From NCBI GenBank assembly GCA_001013295.1, contig LAZY01000016.1, positions 1 through 64,000 of the forward strand: a stretch of 64,000 bases of DNA, given 5' to 3'. Below, one piece after another: positions 1-7,587 of the stretch; position 1 is the stretch's first letter; every line of letters begins with the position of its first letter. This stretch comes from Chryseobacterium indologenes (GTDB lineage Bacteria > Bacteroidota > Bacteroidia > Flavobacteriales > Weeksellaceae). The notes below the pieces were generated by a model, which was not told the origin of the DNA, did no database searches, and worked only from the letters and a program-made list of their open reading frames with translations. Made by a program: the position numbers and the translations under genes.

Positions 1-20
1 GCGGGCTTTCAGCCCGCCCC
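1..20 (-). terminator. Hairpin at window edge, probable terminator
   Basis: A 7-bp GC-rich perfect inverted repeat (GCGGGCT / AGCCCGC) lies just downstream of the minus-strand gene that stops at 31. The U-tract expected for an intrinsic terminator would lie outside the window, so the call rests on stem and position only. Confidence 0.5.
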
Positions 21-30
21 GAAACAAAAA

Positions 31-621
31 TCATTTTTTCAACTCTTCCAGAAGCCCTTCAATACGCTGAATATACCTTCCGTAGTAACGGTGAAACCAG
101 TATTTTCCGGACAGAAAAAGAATAAACAGCCCACCAATCAGAGAGCCAATCAAAATGGCGGCAATTTTAATTTCTCTGAAAGGTTCAGACCACGGTATAA
201 ATTCTAGCACAATAAGAATTTCACACACAATAAACGGAGCAAAGCTGATATAATAGGACAAATAATACTGTTTATTAAGGTTCAGCTGCATGACCAGATC
301 TTTCAGAGAATCATAGGTATTGAAGACAGGATTACTGATCTCATTATAAAGTCTAAAAAATTTATAATAAAAGAAAACGGTAACGATGAGCATGGAAGCC
401 ACCAGGACCGTGATGTACAATTGTAGTTTAAAAGGTTTACATACTGAGCAAACCATGAAGGAAAAGATAAAGATCCCGATCACCCACCAGAATTCTGTAC
501 GCATATTTTTGCGTATTCTTTCAAGGGGAAGATTGATTTTATTTCTTTGTTCAATGCTTATTTCCGGAGTTTCCTCCGTAATATCTTCATTCCACGTATT
601 TTTTAATTCATCGATATTCAT
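31..621 (-). CDS. Membrane protein, probable anti-sigma partner of adjacent ECF sigma factor
   Basis: A 196-residue protein with a soluble N-terminus (about 1-42) and four predicted membrane segments at about 44-61, 68-87, 121-142 and 151-171. The N-terminus carries a Trp-Asn motif (residues 10-11), a PEIS motif and a TEFW motif just before the first helix. All three recur in the paralogue at 1506-2324, and each copy follows its own ECF sigma gene. The gene begins 23 bp after the sigma gene stops, so the two are probably co-transcribed. Role as anti-sigma factor is inferred from pairing and topology, not from a recognised domain. Start is the ATG at 621. Confidence 0.75.
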   Translation of the reverse strand: MNIDELKNTWNEDITEETPEISIEQRNKINLPLERIRKNMRTEFWWVIGIFIFSFMVCSVCKPFKLQLYITVLVASMLIVTVFFYYKFFRLYNEISNPVFNTYDSLKDLVMQLNLNKQYYLSYYISFAPFIVCEILIVLEFIPWSEPFREIKIAAILIGSLIGGLFILFLSGKYWFHRYYGRYIQRIEGLLEELKK

Positions 622-644
622 TGGATTACTTATTTAATGTTGAT

Positions 645-1145
645 TTACTTTTTATATTGGCTTAAGATATCTTTAAGTTTATTTTTGGCCCGGTTCATTT
701 TCACTCTTGCATTTCCCTCGGAGATCCCCATTTCTTCTGCAATCTGTTTTCCGGAAAAATCCTCCAGATAATAGAATATAAAGGCTTTATCAATCGGGTT
801 GAGCTGATGGATGGCTTTGTACATTTCTGTAAGCCGTTCTTCTTTATAATCATCATAATCTTCCTGGGTCAACACATACCCGGAGACATCCTGATTGGCT
901 ATAAAGCTTCTTCTTTTTTCAGATTTAAGGAAAATGATTGCTGTATTTAAAGCAATTCTGTACAGCCAGGTTGAAAACTCACTTTGTCCTCTGAAACCCG
1001 GATAGGCTTTCCACAGCTGATAGGTAATCTCCTGAAAAAGGTCATTACGATCACCTTTTTCAGTCATATACATTTTAGAAATCTTAAAAATGATTCCTTT
1101 ATGCTTTTCGATTTTACTTATAAACTCTTGTTCTAGTGAGGCCAT
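645..1145 (-). CDS. ECF-family RNA polymerase sigma factor
   Basis: A 166-residue sigma-70 family factor of the extracytoplasmic-function type. Region 2 lies at about 20-85 with the typical DLFQEI and STWLYRIALNTA segments that bind core polymerase and the -10 element. Region 4 (about 110-160) is a helix-turn-helix with GKQIAEEMGIS and VKMNRAKNKLK. Regions 1.1 and 3 are absent, as usual for ECF factors. It is close to the factor at 2336-2848 and sits upstream of a membrane protein that may sequester it. The promoter it recognises cannot be read from this window. Confidence 0.93.
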   Translation of the reverse strand: MASLEQEFISKIEKHKGIIFKISKMYMTEKGDRNDLFQEITYQLWKAYPGFRGQSEFSTWLYRIALNTAIIFLKSEKRRSFIANQDVSGYVLTQEDYDDYKEERLTEMYKAIHQLNPIDKAFIFYYLEDFSGKQIAEEMGISEGNARVKMNRAKNKLKDILSQYKK

Positions 1146-1207
1146 AACTTGTTACTCTATAGAGTTAGTTTCCATTCAGAAAAATTGTTACAGAGATTTG
1201 ATAAAAA

Positions 1208-1238
1208 TAAAAAAACCCGACAGAAAATACTGCCAGGC
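1208..1238 (-). terminator. Intrinsic terminator, second copy
   Basis: On the minus strand an 8-bp stem with two wobble pairs (CCTGGCAG / CTGTCGGG) is followed by seven T residues. It resembles the hairpin at 1423-1454 and lies further downstream of the gene at 1506-2324. Confidence 0.6.
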
Positions 1239-1422
1239 TCTCATTGTGTGTTTTTACCTTCTACTATTTTTTAGGATAGCATTTGTACGAAATAATTTTT
1301 TGGGATTTTATCTTCTCGGTCAGCTTATGTATTTTCATACTACAGTCTGGCTTTTTGTTTTCTACTTTTCGTTAAGTTTTACAGTTAGTAGAGAAAAAGT
1401 CAAAATGTTACATTTTTTACAC

Positions 1423-1454
1423 AAAAAAACCTGTCAGAAGTTTTCTCACAGGCT
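1423..1454 (-). terminator. Intrinsic terminator of the 1506-2848 module
   Basis: On the minus strand CCTGTGAG / CTGACAGG (one mismatch, 7-nt loop) is followed by a run of T. It sits 52 bp beyond the stop of the membrane-protein gene and should end the sigma/membrane-protein transcript. Confidence 0.7.
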
Positions 1455-1505
1455 CTTTAATTGTTTTTCAGAAGTATAAATTAGTTTAATAATTATTTAG
1501 TATTG

Positions 1506-2324
1506 TCAATTCAGACGGTTTAAAGCTCTTTGCAAAGTAGAGATGTCAATAAAGCCTAATTTCGTTCCAAGTATAATGAAGATCAGAAGAACCAGTGTAA
1601 GGAAGACAATGAAAAAAATATACATGGATACAAACCATATTACCGTATTCAGAATGTTTCCTCTGAGCCCCCATTTATTCATCAAAAACTTCTGAGATCG
1701 CTCAAACCATGTTTTTTTCTTTTCTAAAGGAGTAGCCGGTAGTTCAATACCGTTCAATTCATCCACCAGACGTACCACAGCGTCAATATATCTTCCGTAC
1801 ATGTAATAGATCCAATATTTTATAAGAAAAGCAATCAGTAAAAGAGTAATCAAAAGACTAACTCCGAAAATAGCAAGGTTATACTCCATATCAAAATGGA
1901 AGCTGACTTTAATCAAAGATAAAAGAAAGCCAAGAGGAATATAGGAAATATAGTACGAAATATAAATTTCTTTTGAGATGAGAAGCTGCGTTTTAAGGTT
2001 GAACAGATCATAATTCGTATTGATACTGTTTTTCCTGAGTAAGGTATAAAGTTTGCGAAATCTTGAATAGAAATAGGCTATAAAAGCAAGCGTCAGAACG
2101 ACAACAAATGCGGATATGGTCCTGATATTAGGGTCTGTGGAAGCAAATGGAATATTGGTAAAAAGCAAAGGTAAAGTAATGACCATCAGCCAGAATTCCG
2201 TCTTCATATTCACTTTCAGCATTTGCAGTGGAGAATGTATTTCACGCTGTTTTTCCAGGGAAATCTCAGGGAGTTCCTGTCCCGTATCTTTATTCCAAAG
2301 TTCTTTAAAATTTTCTAACTCCAT
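1506..2324 (-). CDS. Membrane protein, probable anti-sigma partner (longer paralogue)
   Basis: A 272-residue paralogue of the protein at 31-621, with the same N-terminal signature (LWN, PEISLE, TEFW) and four matching membrane segments at about 43-59, 69-87, 121-141 and 149-168. It adds a basic linker and a fifth hydrophobic segment (about 226-254) with a short tail, which the shorter copy lacks. It begins 11 bp after the sigma gene at 2336-2848, so translation of the pair is probably linked. Function as anti-sigma factor is inferred from context. Confidence 0.75.
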   Translation of the reverse strand: MELENFKELWNKDTGQELPEISLEKQREIHSPLQMLKVNMKTEFWLMVITLPLLFTNIPFASTDPNIRTISAFVVVLTLAFIAYFYSRFRKLYTLLRKNSINTNYDLFNLKTQLLISKEIYISYYISYIPLGFLLSLIKVSFHFDMEYNLAIFGVSLLITLLLIAFLIKYWIYYMYGRYIDAVVRLVDELNGIELPATPLEKKKTWFERSQKFLMNKWGLRGNILNTVIWFVSMYIFFIVFLTLVLLIFIILGTKLGFIDISTLQRALNRLN

Positions 2325-2335
2325 TTTTGTGTTTT

Positions 2336-2848
2336 TTATATTGAATCTGCTCTTTGCTGCCTGGCGATAATCTCCTTTAATTTTTCTTTTGCTCTTTTAA
2401 GTTTCACCCGGGCATTGACTTCAGTAATTCCCAGCTGAAGGGCAATCTCTTTTCCGGAAAAATTTTCCAGAAAGAAAAAAATCAAAGCTTTATCGATAGG
2501 ACTCAACTGATGAATCGCCTCATACATCAACTTCATATTTTTATCATCCGTATCGTTGTAAGGCTCCTGCTGAGGGCCCAATCCATCTATATTCTGATTC
2601 CGGATAAAGCTACGTCTTTTTTCACTTCGCAGGAAAACAATAGCCGTATTGAGCGCAGTGCGGTACAACCATGTTGAGAAATCACTTCTCTTTTGAAAAT
2701 CTCCATATGATTTCCAGGCCTGATAGATGATCTCCTGATAAAGGTCATTCTGATCATCTTTATGATCCATATACATTTTAGAAATCTTGAAAACAACACC
2801 TTTATGTTTTTCAATTTTCTCTAAAAATTCTTTTTCTGGTGAAGACAT
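2336..2848 (-). CDS. ECF-family RNA polymerase sigma factor
   Basis: A 170-residue ECF sigma factor, paralogous to the product of 645-1145 over its full length (shared start of the type EFLEKIEKHKG and identical STWLYR core). Region 2 is at about 20-85 and the region 4 helix-turn-helix (GKEIALQLGITE) at about 115-160. It is the first gene of a two-gene unit with the membrane protein at 1506-2324. The two factors probably arose by tandem duplication and then diverged in the linker between regions 2 and 4. Confidence 0.93.
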   Translation of the reverse strand: MSSPEKEFLEKIEKHKGVVFKISKMYMDHKDDQNDLYQEIIYQAWKSYGDFQKRSDFSTWLYRTALNTAIVFLRSEKRRSFIRNQNIDGLGPQQEPYNDTDDKNMKLMYEAIHQLSPIDKALIFFFLENFSGKEIALQLGITEVNARVKLKRAKEKLKEIIARQQRADSI

Positions 2849-3002
2849 AGGTACGCACTAATCCTTCAGCAATATTTATAAAAACATTACCATATTATAA
2901 CACAAAATCTCAATTTCAAGACCTCAATTTAACAAATCCCCAAAAAACAAAGAAGTTTATTAGGGATTTTTATTTTATGTTAAATATGACCAGAAAGCAG
3001 GA

Positions 3003-4631
3003 CTAAAAAATATAGTCAGTGCTTAAAAAGTTGGAATCATGTTCTCTGACGATGGTATTCAATAATGTTTTATTTGATTCTGTAAGCTTTGCAGCAACCA
3101 GCGATCTGATGGAAAAGGAACGCAGCGCATCAAAAACAGAAAGGGTCCCTTCGGCACTGTCTTTTCTTCCGGTGAACGGAAATACATCCGGACCACGCTG
3201 AGCCTGGCAGTTGATATTAACACGGCTTACCAGATTCACAAACGGATCAATAAGCCTTGCCACCTCATACGGATCTTCACTGAAAATACTCACCTGCATT
3301 CCATGAGAGGCATTCACCTGATATTCTATAGGTTCTTCTATATCTTCAAACGGAACAACAGGAATCACAGGGCCGAACTGTTCTTCATGATACAGTTTCA
3401 TATCACTGTTTACGGGATAAACCACAGCCGGAAATACAAAAGATTCTTCTGTATATCCCCCATCTTTATTCAAAACGGCCGCTCCTTTCATCAATGCATC
3501 TTCGATACATTCTTTCAGATAAGGCGGTTTATTCACTTCCGGAAGCGGAGTTACTTTTACCTCTTTTTCCCATGGTAATCCTGCCTTTAAAGCAGAAACA
3601 GCAGCACTCAGTTTTTCTGTAAATTCTAAAGCCACTTCTTTTTGGACGAAAATTAATTTCAAAGCTGTACAACGCTGCCCGTTAAAAGAAAGTGCTCCCA
3701 GAATACATTCGCTTACCGCTACATCCAGATTGGCATGCTTAGTTACAATGGCAGCATTTTTAGCATCAAGGCTCAGAATTGCTCTCAACCGGTTTACTTT
3801 CGGATGCAGTTTTTTCAAACCATTAGCCACTTTACTGGACCCGATAAAAGCCAGAACATTCACTTTTCCACTTTCCATAATAGGAGTGATAATCTCAGAA
3901 CCTTTTCCATATAGAGTATTCACAGTTCCTTTTGGAAAAGCTTCCCTGAAAGCATTCAACAGCGGATAATGCGCCAGAACACCATGCTTTGGAAGTTTAA
4001 ATAAAATCGTATTTCCCATGATCAATGCAGGAATCAGGGTCGTAAAAATTTCGTTCAGAGGATAATTGAATGGTCCCATACTCAAAACCACACCAAGCGG
4101 AGCTCTTCTGATCTGAGCTATCGTACCTTCTGCCTGTTGAAAACGGGAAGATTCCCGGTCCAGATCTTTCAGGGCATCAATGGTCTGATTGATATAATCT
4201 ACAGTGCGGTCAAATTCTTTAGTAGAATCAGCCAACGTCTTACCGATTTCCCACATAAGCAGCTTAATGATCAGATCACGCTGCTGAATCATCAGGTACA
4301 CGAATTTCTGCATACACTTGATGCGGCCTTCCACCGACATTGTCGGCCATTCACCAAGTCCATTATCGTAAGCTTTTACACAGGCTTCCAGCACTTCCAT
4401 GGCTTCATTTGGCCCAATATTCGGAATGCTTCCCAATAGTTTCCTCTGCAATCCGTTCTCTGTAGGAATACAGACCGGAGAATAAATATTCTGGATCTCT
4501 CCCTTCCACTCTACCAATTCCCCATTGAGCAGATATACGTTCTGGTGGATTTCCGGAACTCTGAATTCTTCGGGAATTTCATTTTCGCTTTTAAAAATAT
4601 CATGGAATGATGCAGCATTTTGTGAACTCAT
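3003..4631 (-). CDS. GapN-like NADP-dependent glyceraldehyde-3-phosphate dehydrogenase (aldehyde dehydrogenase superfamily)
   Basis: A 542-residue cytoplasmic aldehyde dehydrogenase. GapN enzymes oxidise glyceraldehyde 3-phosphate to 3-phosphoglycerate with NADP, bypassing phosphorylation. Visible motifs are GPFNYPLNE with the oxyanion Asn189, the cofactor-site Lys212 in FKLPK, and FNGQRCTALK with catalytic Cys321, close to the GapN form of the motif. The usual general-base segment ELGGK is replaced: the canonical Glu position (34 residues before the Cys) is Ser287, within LSLDAKN, with Asp289 two residues later. This may be a family variant. About 40 residues longer than typical. Monocistronic. 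Exact substrate is inferred. Confidence 0.8.
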   Translation of the reverse strand: MSSQNAASFHDIFKSENEIPEEFRVPEIHQNVYLLNGELVEWKGEIQNIYSPVCIPTENGLQRKLLGSIPNIGPNEAMEVLEACVKAYDNGLGEWPTMSVEGRIKCMQKFVYLMIQQRDLIIKLLMWEIGKTLADSTKEFDRTVDYINQTIDALKDLDRESSRFQQAEGTIAQIRRAPLGVVLSMGPFNYPLNEIFTTLIPALIMGNTILFKLPKHGVLAHYPLLNAFREAFPKGTVNTLYGKGSEIITPIMESGKVNVLAFIGSSKVANGLKKLHPKVNRLRAILSLDAKNAAIVTKHANLDVAVSECILGALSFNGQRCTALKLIFVQKEVALEFTEKLSAAVSALKAGLPWEKEVKVTPLPEVNKPPYLKECIEDALMKGAAVLNKDGGYTEESFVFPAVVYPVNSDMKLYHEEQFGPVIPVVPFEDIEEPIEYQVNASHGMQVSIFSEDPYEVARLIDPFVNLVSRVNINCQAQRGPDVFPFTGRKDSAEGTLSVFDALRSFSIRSLVAAKLTESNKTLLNTIVREHDSNFLSTDYIF

Positions 4632-4773
4632 AAATTTTTCTATTTTTTTAGTGTGATAGCGTTTATCTGAATTTTGCCATATAAAGGTAGAGGTAAAATA
4701 GCTGGAAAGAAACAGCCCGGCAATAGATTTATTCTATTTAAATAAAAATTAATCCCAGCTACTGAAAAAAGAA

Positions 4774-4781
4774 TAATTTTG
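4774..4781 (+). promoter_or_regulatory. Candidate -7 promoter box for tpx
   Basis: TAATTTTG matches the Bacteroidota -7 consensus TANNTTTG and lies 17 bp before the tpx start codon. No convincing -33 TTTG was found at the usual spacing, so this is a weak call. Confidence 0.3.
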
Positions 4782-4798
4782 TTTAAAAATAAATTTTC

Positions 4799-5371
4799 AT
4801 GTTTTCAAAATTAGTTTTCAGTACACTATTATTCTTCTCTGCGGTGGGTTTCGCCCAAAATACCAAAACATCCAATACGGTTTTGATGCGAGGAGAGCCT
4901 GTACGTACTTATTCCAAATTGCCGGCGCTCAACAAACCGGCTCCTAAATTTACCCTTACAGATGTTAATATGAATGATCAGACGCTGGATTCCTACAAAG
5001 GAAGGTATGTCATCCTGAATATCTTTCCAAGTGTAGATACGGGAGTCTGCTCAGCATCTGTACATCATTTTAATGAAGAGGCGGGCAATCTTCCCAATAC
5101 CGTAGTACTTTGTATTTCCAAAGATTTACCTTTTGCCCAGAAAAGATTTTGCGGTGCAGAAGGAATCAAAAATGTAGTGATGCTTTCGGATTTCCGTTCA
5201 GATTTCGGGTGGAACTATGGGGTGGAAATGATTGATTCATCAATGAAAGGTCTTCTGAGCAGAGCTGTAGTGGTAATAGATCCTTCAGGAAAAGTGATCT
5301 ATGAAGAGCAGGTTCCGGATATTTCACAGGAACCGAATTATGAAGCGGCTATTGCAGCGGTGAAATCATAA
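4799..5371 (+). CDS. tpx: Thiol peroxidase (atypical 2-Cys peroxiredoxin) with export signal
   Basis: A 190-residue Tpx that reduces hydroperoxides using a cysteine pair. The peroxidatic Cys84 lies in PSVDTGVCS and the resolving Cys118 in KRFCGAEG; the 34-residue spacing equals that of E. coli Tpx (Cys61/Cys95). Unlike the usual cytoplasmic enzyme, it begins with a clear signal peptide (about 1-19, ending GFAQ), so it probably acts in the periplasm and needs an exported thiol reductant. Single gene, ended by a strong hairpin at 5394-5426. Family certain; location inferred from the signal. Confidence 0.92.
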   Translation: MFSKLVFSTLLFFSAVGFAQNTKTSNTVLMRGEPVRTYSKLPALNKPAPKFTLTDVNMNDQTLDSYKGRYVILNIFPSVDTGVCSASVHHFNEEAGNLPNTVVLCISKDLPFAQKRFCGAEGIKNVVMLSDFRSDFGWNYGVEMIDSSMKGLLSRAVVVIDPSGKVIYEEQVPDISQEPNYEAAIAAVKS

Positions 5372-5393
5372 GCTTTTGTCTAAAAATATTTTC

Positions 5394-5426
5394 ATAGCTC
5401 CGGCGATCTTCGATCGCCGGAGCTAT
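5394..5426. terminator. Strong 15-bp perfect hairpin after tpx
   Basis: A perfect 15-bp inverted repeat (ATAGCTCCGGCGATC and its complement) with a 3-nt loop, followed by TTTATTG. It lies 22 bp after the tpx stop and probably terminates it. Its length and GC content exceed those of a normal terminator here, so it may also belong to a dispersed palindromic repeat family. Confidence 0.65.
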
Positions 5427-5569
5427 TTTATTGTATCCTGAAAATCAATAGAAAACCATTTGAATAATGTTTGCTTCATAAATAAATGCTTCTGAAAAAG
5501 TACCCGAAAGGGTAATTCTCTATTTGACTAAAGGAGCCTATCTTTAGGATAGATAAAAATACATAAACC

Positions 5570-6889
5570 ATGAAAACAATTAATTCAATGCCTCATTTCG
5601 GAGATCGTTCCGAAGACGTAAAAGTGGTTCAACAGATTCTTCAGGAAGCAGGAAATCCATCACTCGCCATTGATGGTATTTTTGGAAATAAAACCCTGAG
5701 GGCTGTCAAAAAATTTCAGAAGGAAAATAAGCTGGAAGTAGATGGCATTATCGGGAAAAATACAATGAAAGCAATGGGTCTGGAACTAAGAGTTATTGCG
5801 CATGATACAGGAATTACGGCTCAGGATATTATCAAACAATTTGTAACAGTTGCTGAAAACTACCAGGGTCAGACTGAAATAAACGGCTCCAACCGGTCTC
5901 CTTTTATAGATATTGTCAACAAATGGATTGGTGAATCTTTGGGGCAACCTTACTGTATAAGTTCCATATGCTATATTTTGGATAAGATTAAAAACAGTAT
6001 GGGAGTGAAATTTGATCTGCCAGTAACTTCTTCAACACAGCATTTTTGGTACAGCACCAAGAATGAATATAAGACCAAACTTCCTCAGTACGGCAATATA
6101 TGCATTTTCTATAACCCCAATGATGAAGCACATGGCCATGCATGCATCGCACTGGAACCGGCAAATGCAGATGGCGTATTTAAAACTTTTGAATTCAATA
6201 CCGTTAAAGACGGCGTAGAGGGAATTTTTTATTCCGAAAGAAATATTAATGGAACTCCGGAATTGAGAATAAGAGGCTTTATAGATGTATCCAAAAGTTT
6301 AAGGCTTCCTGCAGAGAATCCTATCCTTGAGCTTAATCCAGGGAGCTATACCAATCCTGACTGGAATTATATTGCAAAAAATATTGCTTTGGATGCTGAA
6401 ATTTATAAATTAGAATACTTAACAAATATCTGCAATAAAATTATTCAGAATATCACAAAATTTCAAGCTGTTGAAGCAGCTACCAATGTTCCATGGAAAT
6501 TAATTGCCTCTATATTTTTTATGGAATCCAGTCTGGATTTTTCGAAGAATTTCCTTAATGGCCAGAACCTTAATCAAAAGACAACTATTGTTCCTATTGG
6601 GCGTGGTCCGTGGGACACTTTTGAGGAAAGCGCCATTGAAGGACTGCAAGGTGTAGCAGGCAGATCCAATGATTACTGGACGTTTGGCAACCAACTGGCT
6701 TTTGCGGAACAATATAACGGGACAGGCTACCGTACCAAGAACATGTATTCTACCTATGTCACCTCTTATACTAACTTCAGCCAGGAAAAAGGAAAATACG
6801 TGCGGGATCATGTATTCGACCCTGAGAAACTTATTACACGTCCGGGAGTAGCTGCCATTATACTGATGCTAAACAAGATGAATTATTAA
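5570..6889 (+). CDS. Three-domain peptidoglycan hydrolase (endolysin-like) without signal peptide
   Basis: A 439-residue protein with three parts. Residues 8-70 are a PG_binding_1-type domain (AIDGIFGNKT, VDGIIGKNT). Residues 85-240 look like a CHAP/NlpC-type cysteine amidase or peptidase, with candidate Cys129 in QPYCIS and a His in EAHGHAC (188-190). Residues 295-439 resemble phage lysin lysozyme/transglycosylase domains, with VPWKLIASI and candidate catalytic Glu319 in FMESSLDF. It lacks a signal peptide, holin, spanin or structural phage neighbours. It may be a domesticated lysin or an effector released by another route. The hairpin at 6911-6934 follows it. Confidence 0.75.
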   Translation: MKTINSMPHFGDRSEDVKVVQQILQEAGNPSLAIDGIFGNKTLRAVKKFQKENKLEVDGIIGKNTMKAMGLELRVIAHDTGITAQDIIKQFVTVAENYQGQTEINGSNRSPFIDIVNKWIGESLGQPYCISSICYILDKIKNSMGVKFDLPVTSSTQHFWYSTKNEYKTKLPQYGNICIFYNPNDEAHGHACIALEPANADGVFKTFEFNTVKDGVEGIFYSERNINGTPELRIRGFIDVSKSLRLPAENPILELNPGSYTNPDWNYIAKNIALDAEIYKLEYLTNICNKIIQNITKFQAVEAATNVPWKLIASIFFMESSLDFSKNFLNGQNLNQKTTIVPIGRGPWDTFEESAIEGLQGVAGRSNDYWTFGNQLAFAEQYNGTGYRTKNMYSTYVTSYTNFSQEKGKYVRDHVFDPEKLITRPGVAAIILMLNKMNY

Positions 6890-6910
6890 AATCAACTCAC
6901 TAAAAATACC

Positions 6911-6934
6911 AAAACCTGCTCATCAGCAGGTTTT
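6911..6934. terminator. Bidirectional intrinsic terminator
   Basis: A perfect 10-bp stem (AAAACCTGCT / AGCAGGTTTT) with a 4-nt loop, flanked by A and T runs, lies between the convergent genes ending at 6889 and 6958 and can serve both. Confidence 0.8.
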
Positions 6935-6957
6935 CTTGTATATACTAAGTTTTAAAA

Positions 6958-7536
6958 TTATTCAGTTGTTTTATCTTTACTTTCAATAACAATCACTCCA
7001 TATTTTCCTTTATTTCCATAAAGCTTTATGGCTCCTTCTCCGGAAAGTACTTTTATACTCTTTACTTTATCTGAGTTTATTTTTTTCATTTTCTCTTCGG
7101 ATATCTTTTTATTATCCAACAGAATCAGGGGCTGTGTAGACTCTATATCTTCTTTTGAGGGCATTCCCAGCCACATTGTCTTATTCAATGTATTGTTGAT
7201 GACTTCTACTCCTTCAAATCCTTTTTTAAAATCAACTTTTTTTACATCCTCACCCTTTAACTCCTGTGCATTGGCTGTAGTAGCAATTCCACTTGCGGCC
7301 AATAGCCCTAAAGCGATCTTACCGGCTAATGAAAAGCTCAAATTCCGTCCAAGCTGATCTTCGGTAAATCTTCCACAAACCTCATTCTCTGACTGAAAGG
7401 TGGTTACAAGTTCTTCATCAGAAAAATGGGTATAATCCTTCACTATTTTGGAACAAACAGCACAGAATTTGTCTTTTTCATTGACTGTCATCATTTCCCA
7501 GTTCTCGTGACAGGGTTTAGGTATAGTAAGTTTCAT
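6958..7536 (-). CDS. CHEN-motif membrane protein with plug-like C-terminal domain
   Basis: A 192-residue protein of a Bacteroidota-specific kind. The cytoplasmic N-terminus (1-65) carries IPKPCHENWE and FCAVCSK, giving Cys9, Cys25, Cys28 and Cys54, a possible metal-binding or redox set. One membrane segment follows (about 68-90, ending NAQ). The periplasmic tail ends with LILLDNKKI, VKSIKVLSGEGAIKLYG and GKYGVIVIESK, like the last strands of TonB-receptor plug domains. It has no barrel. It is a paralogue of 7588-8313, 51 bp upstream in the same direction. Function unknown; interaction with TonB or receptors is only inference. Confidence 0.75.
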   Translation of the reverse strand: MKLTIPKPCHENWEMMTVNEKDKFCAVCSKIVKDYTHFSDEELVTTFQSENEVCGRFTEDQLGRNLSFSLAGKIALGLLAASGIATTANAQELKGEDVKKVDFKKGFEGVEVINNTLNKTMWLGMPSKEDIESTQPLILLDNKKISEEKMKKINSDKVKSIKVLSGEGAIKLYGNKGKYGVIVIESKDKTTE

Positions 7537-7587
7537 GGTTTACAATTTTATACTAAGATAAATATAGTTCTTTAAAGTCTCCATTTT

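Larger units (their letters stand above)
1146..1505. other. Intergenic stretch between two sigma/membrane-protein modules
   Basis: No credible gene. The stretch holds two near-identical minus-strand terminator hairpins (1208-1238 and 1423-1454) separated by AT-rich sequence, followed by the upstream region of the sigma gene that starts at 1145. The duplicated terminator fits tandem duplication of the neighbouring modules. Confidence 0.6.

Noticed and set aside
386..637. Plus-strand frame of 83 codons opposite the first membrane protein
   Set aside because: It is the antisense shadow of a clear coding gene, with no signal or family match.
1090..1479. Plus-strand frame of 129 codons spanning the intergenic region upstream of the first sigma gene
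   Set aside because: It crosses two minus-strand terminators and the sigma start; no homology signal is visible.
2587..2814. Same-strand frame of 75 codons inside the second sigma gene
   Set aside because: Shifted frame of a well-conserved sigma factor; no independent start or family.
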